Origin: Zygnema cylindricum
Taxonomy: Eukaryota; Streptophyta; Zygnematophyceae; Zygnematales; Zygnemataceae
Direction of reading: 5' to 3'
Assembly: GCA_037447655.1 (NCBI GenBank)
Contig: JBBHKE010003114.1
Location: forward strand, 62,001-126,000
Length of the DNA: 64,000 nucleotides
The notes under the pieces are model-generated. The model was not told the DNA's origin. It was given only the letters and a program-made list of their open reading frames with translations, and made no database searches. Position 1 is the first letter of the stretch, and each line of letters opens with the position of its first letter. A program made the position numbers and the translations under genes. This document shows positions 1-11,800 of this stretch, one piece after another.

Positions 1-360
1 CGCCATGCTACGATATGGATGCCATGTCACGATATGAATACCGTGCACCGATATAGATGTCATGCTATCATATGATCGCCATAAACCGATATGACAGTCG
101 TGCACTTATATGAACGCCACGCTACGATATGGATGCCATGCTTCGATATGGATGACATACCACAATATGGAACCGTGCTACGATATGAATGCAAGTCATC
201 GATATTGATGTCATGCTACGATATGAATGCCAGTCATCGATATTGATGTCATGCTACGATATGAATGCCGTGTACCGATATGATCGCCTTGCTGCGATAT
301 GGATGCCATGCTACGATATGGATGCCATACGACGATATGGAAGCCCAGCAACGATATGGA
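1..360. repeat. 19-bp tandem satellite
   Basis: About 19 diverged copies of a 19-bp unit close to CGATATGGATGCCATGCTA. The CGATATG core recurs at 11, 30, 49, 68, 87, 106, 125 and 144, a strict 19-bp spacing, and continues to about 360. The period is not a multiple of three, so open frames across it (for example 189-407) are accidental. The array is cut by the left window edge. Confidence 0.93.
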
Positions 361-369
361 TAGGGACAA

Positions 370-370
370 G

Positions 371-404
<34 letters not shown>
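370..404. repeat. GA microsatellite
   Basis: Nearly pure (GA)n run directly after the 19-bp array, followed by purine-rich sequence to about 435. Confidence 0.9.
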
Positions 405-412
405 TAAGGGTG

Positions 413-2604
413 AGGGAGACAGAAAGGGAGACGAATTGAGCAGCCTCTCGGAATCAAAAACTGCCACGTGGCGGATTTTGATGTCGCCTACATGATGGTT
501 GGTGGAGAAAAAAAAAAGCTCCTATGTTAACCCTAAAAAATAGAGGAGAACTCATCGTTTTTTATCAGAAACAAAATAAACATGGAAAACGACAAAAGAG
601 TTCTCAATGACCCAAAGAATATACGAATATTTGTTTTTTTTATCCTACCTCCTTTCAAGAAAAAAGGCTTACATTTCATCTAAAATTAATAAACAAACAA
701 AAAACAGAACGGCTTCACACGTGCGATTAGCTCCCCTGATGGAAGGACGTTGAAACGGCCATTGCTGCACGGGAAATGGAGGTTATTTACACATTTATTT
801 GTTTATTATATTAGGGAGAAGAATGTGCTTCATTCGGGAGAAAACGATGAAGAAGGAAAAAAGAAAAAAAAAAAAAAAAAGACAAAGAGGGATGAAAGAA
901 TGATACCCATTTTCTCAAAAGAAAAACAAGGATAAGCAGAATCTATTTAGAAAAGGAGAAGCTGGAGACGGGAGAGCATTTCCTGTTCGTTACAAATTTG
1001 TCGTTTTCCGCAGTTTTAAAATTTAGATTTGTCGGTCAGCCTATCTTCTGGTCCAAATAGGACCTTCTGAAGGCCAATTCCGATTGAAAATTTATGGCCG
1101 TACATTCATTCTATCGTCTGACAATTGTACATTTTAGTGGAGTACTGTACCGTTTATCGCTATTAGCACCAAGGCTTTTTTTTCGCTACGTAAAAAACAT
1201 TTCCTAGTGCACACTTGTTGGAGTAGAAATCCGACGGTTTCGATTGCAAAGTGAAGATCTTGCTCTCGATGCGCACCGCTCCGACATGGATGCGATGCCC
1301 CAATGGGGAGGCGATGCTGCGATAGGGTGGCGATGTTCGGATCTCATTTGAAAGGGGTGTCGAATTTGCAGCTACGAAGTACAGAAGCTGTCTACTTTAA
1401 GACTCAAGGGGCTTCCTTCCACCAATGCGTGGAGTTGTGCACAGCAGAAGCGTAGACATGACCAACCTTAAATGAAACGTGCAACTGAGCTTTCCTTATG
1501 AGTCAAGAACAGTTATACATAACTCACTGAGCCATTAGTACTCTCTCCAAGTGAAAAGGTGATCAACAAATACAAAGCAGAGGTTCATTCCACATGTTGT
1601 CGAGATAAGATTTTTTGGCGAATTCTGCTTCATAACGCCCTTTCAATTTGAAGAACTGCATTAAAAAGTAACTTAGATCAAATGGAATGCTGCCACACGA
1701 GCGTGGCACGGAGCTAAAAATTTTTAAATTATTTAAGGCATACTTTTTAACTTGGTTATTTTACACTATATTATATTGGCTTTGTAGTTCAGCAATATCT
1801 TTTAGGTCACTTGTTTAACACCTAGGAACCAAAGGGACACAATCGAAGCTCACCAGGATTGTGTTCACGAGAATGCAAACCTTGATGCATAAGCCGAGAA
1901 ACATGATGACAAAAAGAGTGGATAATAAGAAACCTCACATATCACTCAGAGAGAACATCGCCAAGTCCACAAAAGAGATTAAAATTGCAGGTACTGCAAA
2001 TGACCACAAGTTACATGGTTAGCTCAAAGATAACTAATACATATGTATGAACACTAACATTTTGTCAGTTACGTATGGTAAATGGGATCCATCTCGTTAA
2101 AATAAGGATTTATTGAACAAAAACAGATTTTAAGAGATTGACATTGGTACAAGTTGGATCCCGCTAGAAAGCCTACTCTAGCTCTGAGCACAAGAAAAGT
2201 CTAAATTGGCGTGAGATTAACCTTGGGTATTTATTTTGTTTTACATCTACACTTTGGCACTAGAAATGGACGAGTTATACATTTTTGTGACAAAATAATG
2301 CGCTTGTTCTCGGGTGCAGTGGTTCACCTTAGCACAATTAGAATGTCCCATTCTGTTAAGATCAACACTGCCCTACACTCTAGTTCGAATTTTGAATATT
2401 CGAACTGAAATCAGTCAATCAAAATATAAGAAAGGGAGCGCTAGGACCGTTCGTTTCGGTTCGTCCCCTTAAACGGGTTGCATGTTCCATCGTTTTGCCT
2501 GCTTTTGCGGCTGCAATCGTATACAAATTGTTCAGCAGCTCGCATTAAAAAGTTCAATTGTTCCTTAGTTCGCACTACAACGTTAAATTGTTGAACAGAT
2601 CGCA
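413..2604. other. Intergenic, no gene seen
   Basis: AT-rich sequence with short poly-A runs (for example near 866-880). No open frame looks like a protein. A short piece at about 1150-1170 (TATCGCTATTAGC) resembles the terminal repeat of the MITE at 50150-50370. The right end should hold the 3' UTR of the minus-strand kinase gene. Confidence 0.6.
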
Positions 2605-5600
2605 TTAAATCGGAGAGGTGATTGTGGTCGAGGCTTTCGTCGTCGCCGGATATTTGGACGCGGGGCCTTTGGGCAGCTCCAGGAGCGGCGGCGACGGCCA
2701 GCGGAAGTTTTGCCCCGCGCCGTCCGTCGACATCGGAGTTTCGCCCGGGAAGCCGAGAATGGGCGGTGACGGCCACGGGAAAGAAAGTCCGGGAATAGGC
2801 GTCATGTTGCTGTCGTCCGGCAACTCTGCGTCCCATATAGCCGCTTGTTCTGTTTCGACGGCGAACTCAGCCGACACGTCCTCCAGCTCGTGCACCACTT
2901 CGTACATAGCCGGCCGCTCCGGCGGATTTCTGAAGGTACACTTTCGAGCCAATCGCGCCAACCGAGACATGAAGTCTTGGGAGAAGGAGGATTCCATGTT
3001 AGGGTCGAATAGGAGGTCCATCTGCTGAGCGTATATCTTTTCATTTGCCTGCAAAGTAACATGAGGGGAAGAGAGAGAGGAGAGAGAGGAGAGATGAGTT
3101 CCGGAGTGTAAATATACAGTTTTCTGCGACGTTTGTTGTGGAAGAATGCAGTTGTTTGCGTTAATTTGTAAAACATTTGGTGTGTTTAGATGTTTAGTTC
3201 CTTGATTTGAAAACCTTTCGGAGTTTAAACTGCTGAAGGTTTATAGAATGTGACGCTCTGCATCAAAAACATGCTGCTAGGAGGTAGTTGAAAAACTTAA
3301 CCAAAATTCAACCAGAGCAGTAACTTCTGCTTTTGTGAAGTATACTTTGATAAAATCTTAAAGAAAACTCAGGATACGAAAGTGCCAAATAAAAACTGCA
3401 AGTTAAGCGTCATATATTTGAACCTTGCAAATTCTTTCTTTCGTCCAATTGTTTTGGTAAAACAAGCATCTTACCCATTTTACAAGAGGTATTCTGTCTT
3501 CTCCCCTTTGCACAATTGGTTGTTGTCCAGTAATGATCTCAAACAACACAATTCCGTATCTGCAATGAAGACAGAACCAGTTAATAACTTTCAAAACACA
3601 CTTTCTCCACCAATATTACTTTCGAACAGCTAACAAAAATGTTTGCAGAAATTTCCAGGCAAGTGCTTCGAGAAATTATTCAACATAGTCTTTGAAGATC
3701 GTGAGTGAGAAAGAGGAACAGCAAATGGAGAGAAATGGCAGATATTCCGACAAACAGCAAGGAACCAAACTTTCAACTTTTTACATTCAAAAAGGAAAGG
3801 CATAAAAAGTGAGATGATCTTGTACCTGTAGACATCACTTTGGACAGTCCAAACGCCTGTTTGGACATAGTCAGGATCCATGTAGCCTTCATTCTTAGAG
3901 GCCGGCTCGTCATCAGATGTTAGGGTTCGGAGGCCAAAATCTGAAAGCTTTGGCTGCTTGCTGCCATCCAACAGAATCTTGTCAGACTTCACGTTGCGAT
4001 GACACATAGGTTCTTTTGCACACGTGTGAAGGTAATGGAGGCCTCGAGCCACTCCCAGGGCGATGTCAAGTCTCTCTTTGAAGTCGAGCGGTGCATGGCA
4101 GATTTCTGTCAAAGTCGCAGCGGTTCAAAAGACCAAACGATGAATGAGAATTTATGTGAAAAACGGCGACCTCTAGTGACATTACAAACAAGAATAAATA
4201 AAAATCTCAACCTGGTGGATTGGCCAGGATATCAATCCCTGAATGCCTATGTGCAGAAAAGAGGCAGAAGATTACTCCCAAGCTAGGAGAAGTGTTATAT
4301 AAACAAAGAAAAAAACATATTTTCTGACACCATGTGAGAGTTGACTTGACCTACTTTCGTCCACATCCAGATGCTGTCGTAGAGTGCCGTTGGTGACATA
4401 TTCGTACACCAGAATCTTTTCTCCAGCTTCTGTGCAGTAGCCTAGTAAGCCAGTAAGGTTCCTGTGACTCACTCGGGAGATTATATCAACCTGCATTCCA
4501 TGCCATTGGTCCAATTGTATTCCGGGCGATCTGTTAGAGCTCCAAGACTTTGTTTTAAACATTAATTAGGAATTCAAAAACATATTATAAACCATACCAT
4601 AAATTACAGCGAGCCTCAACATGGCAAGCAGATGAACAAAGGAAAGGTTTATGCAAAGATTGTTGTTAGTTTTTATGGTTTAGAATGGTTACCTCGCTTT
4701 GGAACTCAGTGGTGCTTCCCCTCCCTAGTCGGTGTGCTCTCTTGATGGCCCACAAGCTGCCACCTGGACCATTTCCTTTGTACACTGTTCCAAAACTGCC
4801 CTTGCCTATTACCTTTCTATCTGAGAAGTTGTCAGAAGCCCGGAGGATCTCCGATCGATTTATAAATCTGACAAAATGGATTGGCGTGTGAAACTTGATA
4901 TCTGTGCTCATTGCTCCTTGGTGCCTTTTAGAAACTGCATTAAACAAAGAGTTTAAATTGTTTAAACAAACAAATATCTTTCTCATTCACGGGTATATTC
5001 TTTCTTGCACCTGTAATCAATTTTCTTTCATGACTAAATTGTCAAAGCAAATACACGAGGAAAACATCTTCAACGGCAAGTCGTTTTAAGTTGAAAGGAA
5101 ATGCTTTCCGAAGGGTCAAGTGGAAAGAGAAGTGTGACATGCTTACAGCTTAAATCGATTGTAGGAGGAGATAAAACTTTTTCTTTTCCCTTGTCCAATT
5201 TTGTGAGCCTCTCCGGCTGGACCCGAGTCCTTCGAGAGAAACAACAGAACACAAGTCCCACCAGCATAACAAGGACGGCAGACATGGCCCCGGCTATGGC
5301 CAAAACATGTGGGTCTCGAACTGCCATGGAACACGCCCCACACTAAGTAAATATACACAGAAAATGTAGCATGCGAATCGACGATTGAAGTCAAAGCTGA
5401 TTATGAATATAACATTATTGTAAGCAGTGCACTGTAGTAGATTTTTAACATGTTCTAAAAGGTTTGAATGCAGAAAATTTTTAAGAAGTTAAATGATATT
5501 CCAAAAAATGAGGCTGCAGATGATAGCATTTGTCATTCGGAATCCAAGGTGACATATGGCTTCAAAATTAGAAACTTGCCAAACTGTTTTCACCTAAGTT

Positions 5601-6136
5601 TGTTGGTAACTATATGATTGGTTGTCTCTTAAAAAATACTTTGGGTTTCCGGAGCTCCTGTAACCATCAAAAAGTTGCTTTTACTTAAAAGTTTTGGCGT
5701 TGCTGTAAGTAAGAAATAACCTATTTCATGATGCAAGTAAGCTTCAAGTTTCATATGAATTCAGAAAACTAAATACTCAACGGACTCTTAGAAAATGAAA
5801 TGGAAAGGACTTACTGGCTGTTTTGAAGTCAATGGAATATGGCGAATTTTCAATTCGGACGAATGTCGACTCAAAAACAGCTTTTAAAGCCATGTGAAGA
5901 CTTTTCTTGTTTCCAAATTGCAGAGACAAGTCCTCTGAAAGAAGCCTTCTAGGGTTTTGTAAATACATTGCAGGAATCTTGTCAAGAATTTCCCCTGCGG
6001 CGAGAGAAGCTTTTTCAACAATGGCAGCCATTGAAACAAGAGCTTTTGTTCTCTTCACTGTGTAGAATCTTGTGATGCCACGAGTCAAACTGACCTTATT
6101 ATTGCTTAAGCGTACGTGTAAGAAGGGCAGAGGCAA
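2605..6136 (-). CDS. Receptor-like kinase, probable pseudokinase
   Basis: Single-pass membrane receptor-like kinase. Seven exons with GT-AG borders and matching phases: 6136(or upstream)-5815, 5320-5147, 4934-4693, 4490-4355, 4105-3826, 3559-3475, 3048-2605. From 5320 the exons plus one carried base give 453 residues. Exon 5320-5147 encodes the membrane segment (VLAIAGAMSAVLVMLVGL) and the basic stop FCCFSRRTR. The kinase domain shows GKGSFGTVYKG, AIK, the helix-C Glu, DFG and the PERPAM end. The catalytic loop reads HRNVKSDK where active kinases have HRDxxxxN, so both the catalytic Asp and the Mg-binding Asn are replaced (Asn and Lys). Weak phosphotransfer or a scaffold role is inferred. The tail holds two WPSPP motifs. 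No signal peptide is visible at the first Met of the 6136-5815 exon, so upstream exons are probably missing from this model. The subfamily is not recognised. Confidence 0.85.
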
Positions 6137-8857
6137 GCATTCTACGTGAAAAGGGATATGAGTGAAGAGACGCTACGAGCCGTATGAGTGGGAGGGAGAG
6201 GGAGATAGTACCGTTGTAAACTCAAGTTGAAGCTTAGCATAGACCACAGAAGAGTACATGAGAATATCTGTGGCTCAACACCTGAAAGTACGCTTCCCTC
6301 CCTGTTCCTGGGGCGCACAGGGACGTACAGGTTATCCTGTCGTACAGAGTTCCCTAGCAGCTAAGTAGTAGTATGGATTCACTTTGTTCCGAAATAGAAT
6401 GGTCCGAACCAGAACCGATAAGAAACAGATGTCGACGTGGATGCGCGAAAGCCACTTATTTGAAAGATGCTAAATAGGCATGTCCTTGAATTCTACCTCC
6501 AGGAGTTCGGAAATTGACAATCTAATTTAGTCTGGCTAGGTCAGTGTACGGTAGATAAAAAGACCGTACGCTAATCTCATTTCTTACTGTTTCCAACCCT
6601 TTCGGCGTAGCTTGCACCGACATTTGATTAACGCCTTGATGAAGCACCCGAAGACAGCTAGCAGGTGCAAATGAGATATGAATAGACGGCCAGGATCATC
6701 CACGCTACTTCCGAATACAGTAGACGTGTGAAAAGGTGGCAGATCCAAGATCCATACTATTAAAGACAGAGGCGCTGACTGACAAACATGCGACAAAATT
6801 TGACCTAGTACCGACAATGTTTCAAACGCGATGAAATTGTCGGATTCCATTCACTTGATTCCGCACCTGGAAATAGATATCTGGAGTCTGCCGGCATTGC
6901 CGTCGCCGGGAGCGTAGCACTGGGATCCTCGTACGCCGTATCGCATTTGCCTGGTGCCGCCCGTATCGAATATCGCACGGAGACCCACGATACGCAAAAC
7001 TATAATTGAGTGAGTTGACCTAGGATGGGCGACCGGATTTTGTTTATTTCTTTCAAGCTGCTCACTTCACTTTTACCACGAAAATGAGAATATCGCGAAT
7101 GAAACAACCTCAAAAACAGATACCAGTGTATAGTCGAATTTGCATGAGATATCGAACCACTTAAAAGCGAATGCAAATAGGTTAAATAAGCAACACTAAA
7201 AATAAGTGTTAACTCTTATGGTCGAAACAGCCCAGCCAAGAGTATATTACATAACATTGTGTCCAATTGATACCACACGGCTTTTCCAGTCCCTTTTAAA
7301 TCACCATATAGCATAAAACATTACAATAGCCAACCGTTGTGCCCACCTCTGTCTGCTGGTCCATCGCGGCGGTTTCATATTGTTTTGCCCAATGGTGATG
7401 GTCACATTTTTGGTGACATTGTTTTGGCAAACCGCGAGCCTCGGTTACAATCGTTCAACAGGTGGCTCCACATGTTAGCTTAGCAGCGTGTTACATTGCT
7501 AAGAGTGAGGGTGGTTGTACAAGCCACCATGTTATGGACGATTTTATTCCGACGGCAGTCGAGATGTCTAGTTGATTGGGGGTTGCTTTGGATGAGCTCC
7601 TCGTGTGTGATCAACGTCCTTTCAAGAGGACCGGCGTTGGAAGCCCTCTTGCTTCTGTCCTTACTTCTAGTTATTTGTCAAGATTTGTCAGTGGCTTTAC
7701 AGGAAGTGCACGCTTCTGCGCCCCTTCATGGACTACTGCTGTCATGGATCATTGACTCCCTCAGCGTGTTGTGGAGTTCCTTTCCCAAGTTTCTTAGCAA
7801 TGATGATTTCTTGTTGAGTAATTTTTGTTTCGGGTACACTATTTTTCTTGTTGTGTTTGTGCTTGTTGTGCCATTCAGTTCTTTTTTTGGCTTGCTCGTA
7901 TACACATGTTCACCGATTTTTCCTTTCAGTTTGCCTCCAACCACATTTAGCCTATCCACTTCATTTTAGCCTTTCCTTCCTGGTTTTTTAGTTCCAGTGT
8001 ACTCTGGCAGTATACCATCGTGCTTTCTAAATAAAGCCTACCACCAACAATATATTCAGATATAAATTTTATACTCCCTGCTGATAAGCATCTCAAACTT
8101 CTTGCCTCAAACAGATGAAGGTTGACTGCTCCATGTGGTTCCTGCAAAATGTAACCATGGGAATCTGAATTCCTTTTCAGCTTATATGGAGTTCACCCTT
8201 CATCCTTAACTCTCCAACATTTGCGCAGATTGTTATAACACAGTCACAGATAGCCTTCTCTAGTAGATTCTGACCGACCAATGAAGCTGTTAAAACTAAG
8301 ACATCAACTCCAAAGAACGTGACAGAAACAGCTGAAAACCACTTCATAAGGCATCAGCTTCCGATTTGTTCTGCAAAACGAGGCCTGTCAGGGACGCTTG
8401 ACTGCATGTGTAAAAAGCTGGTCTCATCAAGTTCCCACATTGAGTGATTACAATGACAGTAGAATGAGGTGAGGATTACAGTGATGAGTTGAAACAGTAA
8501 AACTGAACTGTGCCTACTAGCCGTTGGGTAAAGTGATCAGATTGCTACTAACTATTGGGCAAAGCTAAACACTGCCATTTTGCATCTATGGAAAACCAAC
8601 TGCAGACTCCCAACTGCAGCTGTCACACGGAAACATAGAAACAAAAAGACAACTATTCTCCCAAGAAACTGTGACCAGAACAAGCTACAAAATCCATTAT
8701 AGACTGCCGACCCCCCGTTGAACTCTTCAACTCAATTGTGCATTATACAAAGCTACCGTCATCAACAACGGGTCCTATTTTTTGAATAGCGATTGCTGAG
8801 CTCCATATATACACTTGTATCTCAGTTCTACATACAGCAGTTCTTCAGTTAGACGTG
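6137..8857. other. Intergenic, no supported gene
   Basis: The kinase promoter or first exons may lie in 6140-6900. An open frame at 7496-7969 (+) has low-complexity hydrophobic content and I do not recognise it; another frame at about 7515-7750 has two stops but looks somewhat protein-like. An AATAAA lies at 8030-8035 on the plus strand. The 3' UTR of ARA6 is expected just left of 8858. Confidence 0.5.
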
Positions 8858-11800
8858 TCACGGTCTCAATGGTGTAACCTGAGGTCTTCCTCTCGGAAGT
8901 CTTTTCGCAATTTCCTGAAATTACAAAACTCACCATCAGACACCAGGAACCACCAGGAGAGGTGGAGAGGAGAGAGGAGAGGGAGGAGGGGAGAGGGAGA
9001 GGGAGAGGTGAGGGAGTAGGAGAGGGAGAGGAGAGGGAGAGAGGAGAGGGAGAGGGAGAGGGAGAGGGAGATTTAGAGGGTGAGGAGAGGGAGAACATGA
9101 CATAGATGAGGATGGATGAGGGAGAGGATGGAGGGAGGAGCGAGGGAGGAAGGATGGAAGGAAGGAAGGAAGGAAGGAAGGAAGGAAGGAAGGAAGGAAG
9201 GAAAGAAGGAAGAAAGTGAAGGAAGAAAGAAAGAAAGTTTTGTCTTTTTAGAATTGGGCAAAAAAACTTTCCTTTGTGCCATACCTCAAAAAGCTCGTTC
9301 ACATTATCGGCCGTTTTTGCGGACGTTTCCGTAAAGAACATTCCGTTTGTTTCCGCGTACTCTTCCGCCGTCTGCAGCGACGACAGAAAAGCAACACATC
9401 ACAATGGGAGGGGGAGGGAAAGGTGGAGAAAGAATATGCAAGGCAACAGAAACAAAAACTTGAATCACCTACTGTGAAAGTTACAAAAATACAGAAACAA
9501 AGGAAAAGGATGTAAAAACATTCCTCACATTCGCAACAGAACATCCAATGAACAAATCACATGTTAAACAAAACAGAAACTTGAGAAATTACACATAACA
9601 CTCTAATCACAGAATTCACAAAAAACAGATGTCTTTATGAACATTTTAGGCGCTACTAATCTCTGTCATAGGTACCACAAACCACACTCATTCTTTTCAA
9701 GAAGTGAAAAAGCACACAGGTCAACTACAAATACAGCTGACAGACTAACAGTACTGCTGGAATTTTTGGTATGCTCCAAATAGGTCAATATAACCACAGG
9801 CTAAAAAAAGGGCAAAGTTTCTGGAAAAGACTACACATTGGATTCTGGTGATGTCAAAAGACCATAATTCTAGTCAAAAGTCCAGTGATTCATATGCAAG
9901 AATCTAAACAATAGAAAGATCCACAAAGAAAGGTGCATAACGAGCTTCACACAACAAGGAGGCGGCACAAACCTCCTGCGTAATTTCTCTTCTTTCCGAT
10001 AAGTCGCATTTGTTCCCAACAAGAGCCATTACCATATTGCTTGTCCCATGCTTTTGGAGTTCCTGGGAAAAATGGAAAACAAGATAGAATTGGGAAAGGA
10101 CAAATGAATGGGTATACTTAGCAATAAATATATATGTGTGTATATATATATGCATTTGTGGACATTAGTGAAATGCATTTATGTATTCTGCTAATATACA
10201 TTATAGTTTTCTCCATACAACAGATGGTTAGTTATGTAACCGATCTTTCCTTCATATTCTTTCCGTTTCCCAATTCTTTCTCGTGCTTTGTTCTGTTGCT
10301 GATTTGGTGTAGAGCAGGGAGATAGAAGTGAAGGGAGAGAATGTATGCATGACGGTTGCCACCATAGTCCACCACGCTAAGAAAAGGAGAGAGAGGGAGA
10401 GAAGAAGAACAATGAGTTGGAGAGAGATAAGAGGGTTTGGCATAAAGATAAGGACAGGACAAAGGAGAGAAGAGAGCGAAAAGGACGAAGGCAGAGGGAA
10501 CAAAAGGAATTCTTCAAGGAGGAGAGGGAGAGAGAGACAAATGCGAGGCTACCTTAACCCAGAACTTAGCCTTCTGAAAAGAGTCTGCATTGGTGATGTC
10601 ATACACAACAACTGCTGCTGCTGCCCCACGGTAATAAAGGGGGGCCAACGCCATATACCTGTCAAGAAAGACCTTCCTTTTAATGTTTTTCGTTTTTGAT
10701 TTATATGTTTTTGTGTTTTTTCGTTTCTTACAATTATACAATATAGTGTTCTTCCATAGGTTAGCGAAGTGTCTTATAGCTCATAAGGCTGACATTCTGG
10801 GTCCTCTTTTATACCTTAATTTAGTTCCGCATGACTTGTCGAAATGAAAGTGGTTGACACTTATCCAGAAAAATGAAACTCTAGCCTCGAAAATGTATAT
10901 TAGTGTAAGCAATTTGCAAGCATTGTATTACGAGGTTGACCCTAAATCCGAACTACTGTGACAACAATATTGTCAGAATCGGTGTCGTTTCCTTCACAAC
11001 TTCGTCAGTTGTCAGATACTGCCTTTATTAAATAGAAATTTGGTACAATGTACCGGTTACCATGCATTCCTCTTATTGAGAAGCACTTTAACATTTTATT
11101 CTGAGTTCACTGACTTTGAGTCATGTTTGCTTGCACAAAAAAGGGGAAATACCAATATAGGACATGAGGTTTCTTTGTGTTAGAATAGGAAGTATTGGAC
11201 ATCATACATATAAATTTCCCAATTGAAGAAGGCCCGGAAAAACTAATGCAATGGAAAATTGAACGAGGCCGTAACCATTCAAGAACATAAAGAAAAGGAT
11301 GCTCATTGTCCAAAGTGTTTTTTTTAAACACTTTCTATACTCCACACTAAATTATGCATATGCCTAAAAAAATTGATACCTAAACATCGATACGGCTAAA
11401 ACTAATTACAGGGAGAAGTGTGGCAAATATTTGACAGGATACAAGGTGCGGCTTTTATTCACATCAAATAACGTATATCACACACCGAACCAAAACAATA
11501 ACCAGAAATCGGTACACTTGATCATGCAAGATAAGTACGAGTAATGTACAGAACATTTGTTATATTGAAACCAACTGGCCCCACCTTTCTTGCCCAGCTG
11601 TGTCCCACATCTCAAATTTGACAGTGGTAGAATCCTCCAGTGCCACTGTTTGGGCCAAAAACGATGCTCCTACAGTTACCTACAGGGGAAAATAAGCATT
11701 CACTCTATTAAGACACCAACTCTGTTCTCTGATGCTGCGAAAGTTCATATCCAGTCAAACAGTGGAAGTATATTCGAAAAAACGATGGTAGCTCCTTAAG

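Noticed and set aside
1-360. CRISPR-like array
   Set aside because: Contiguous diverged 19-bp units without spacers, in a plant genome; a satellite.
189-467. Open frames on both strands over the 19-bp array and GA run
   Set aside because: Products of tandem repeats with a 19-bp period; no protein features.
2441-2836. Overlapping frames on both strands of the kinase last exon
   Set aside because: Shadows of the real exon 3048-2605, which alone fits the splice phases and kinase motifs.
7496-7969. 157-codon plus-strand frame followed by AATAAA at 8030
   Set aside because: No domain, odd composition and a competing protein-like frame with stops; not enough to call a gene.
8775-9341. 188-codon minus-strand frame with poly-Ser/Pro
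   Set aside because: It is ARA6 exon 7 read through its intron into the pyrimidine tract; the GT donor at 9284 and the downstream exon 8914-8858 give the conserved C-terminus.
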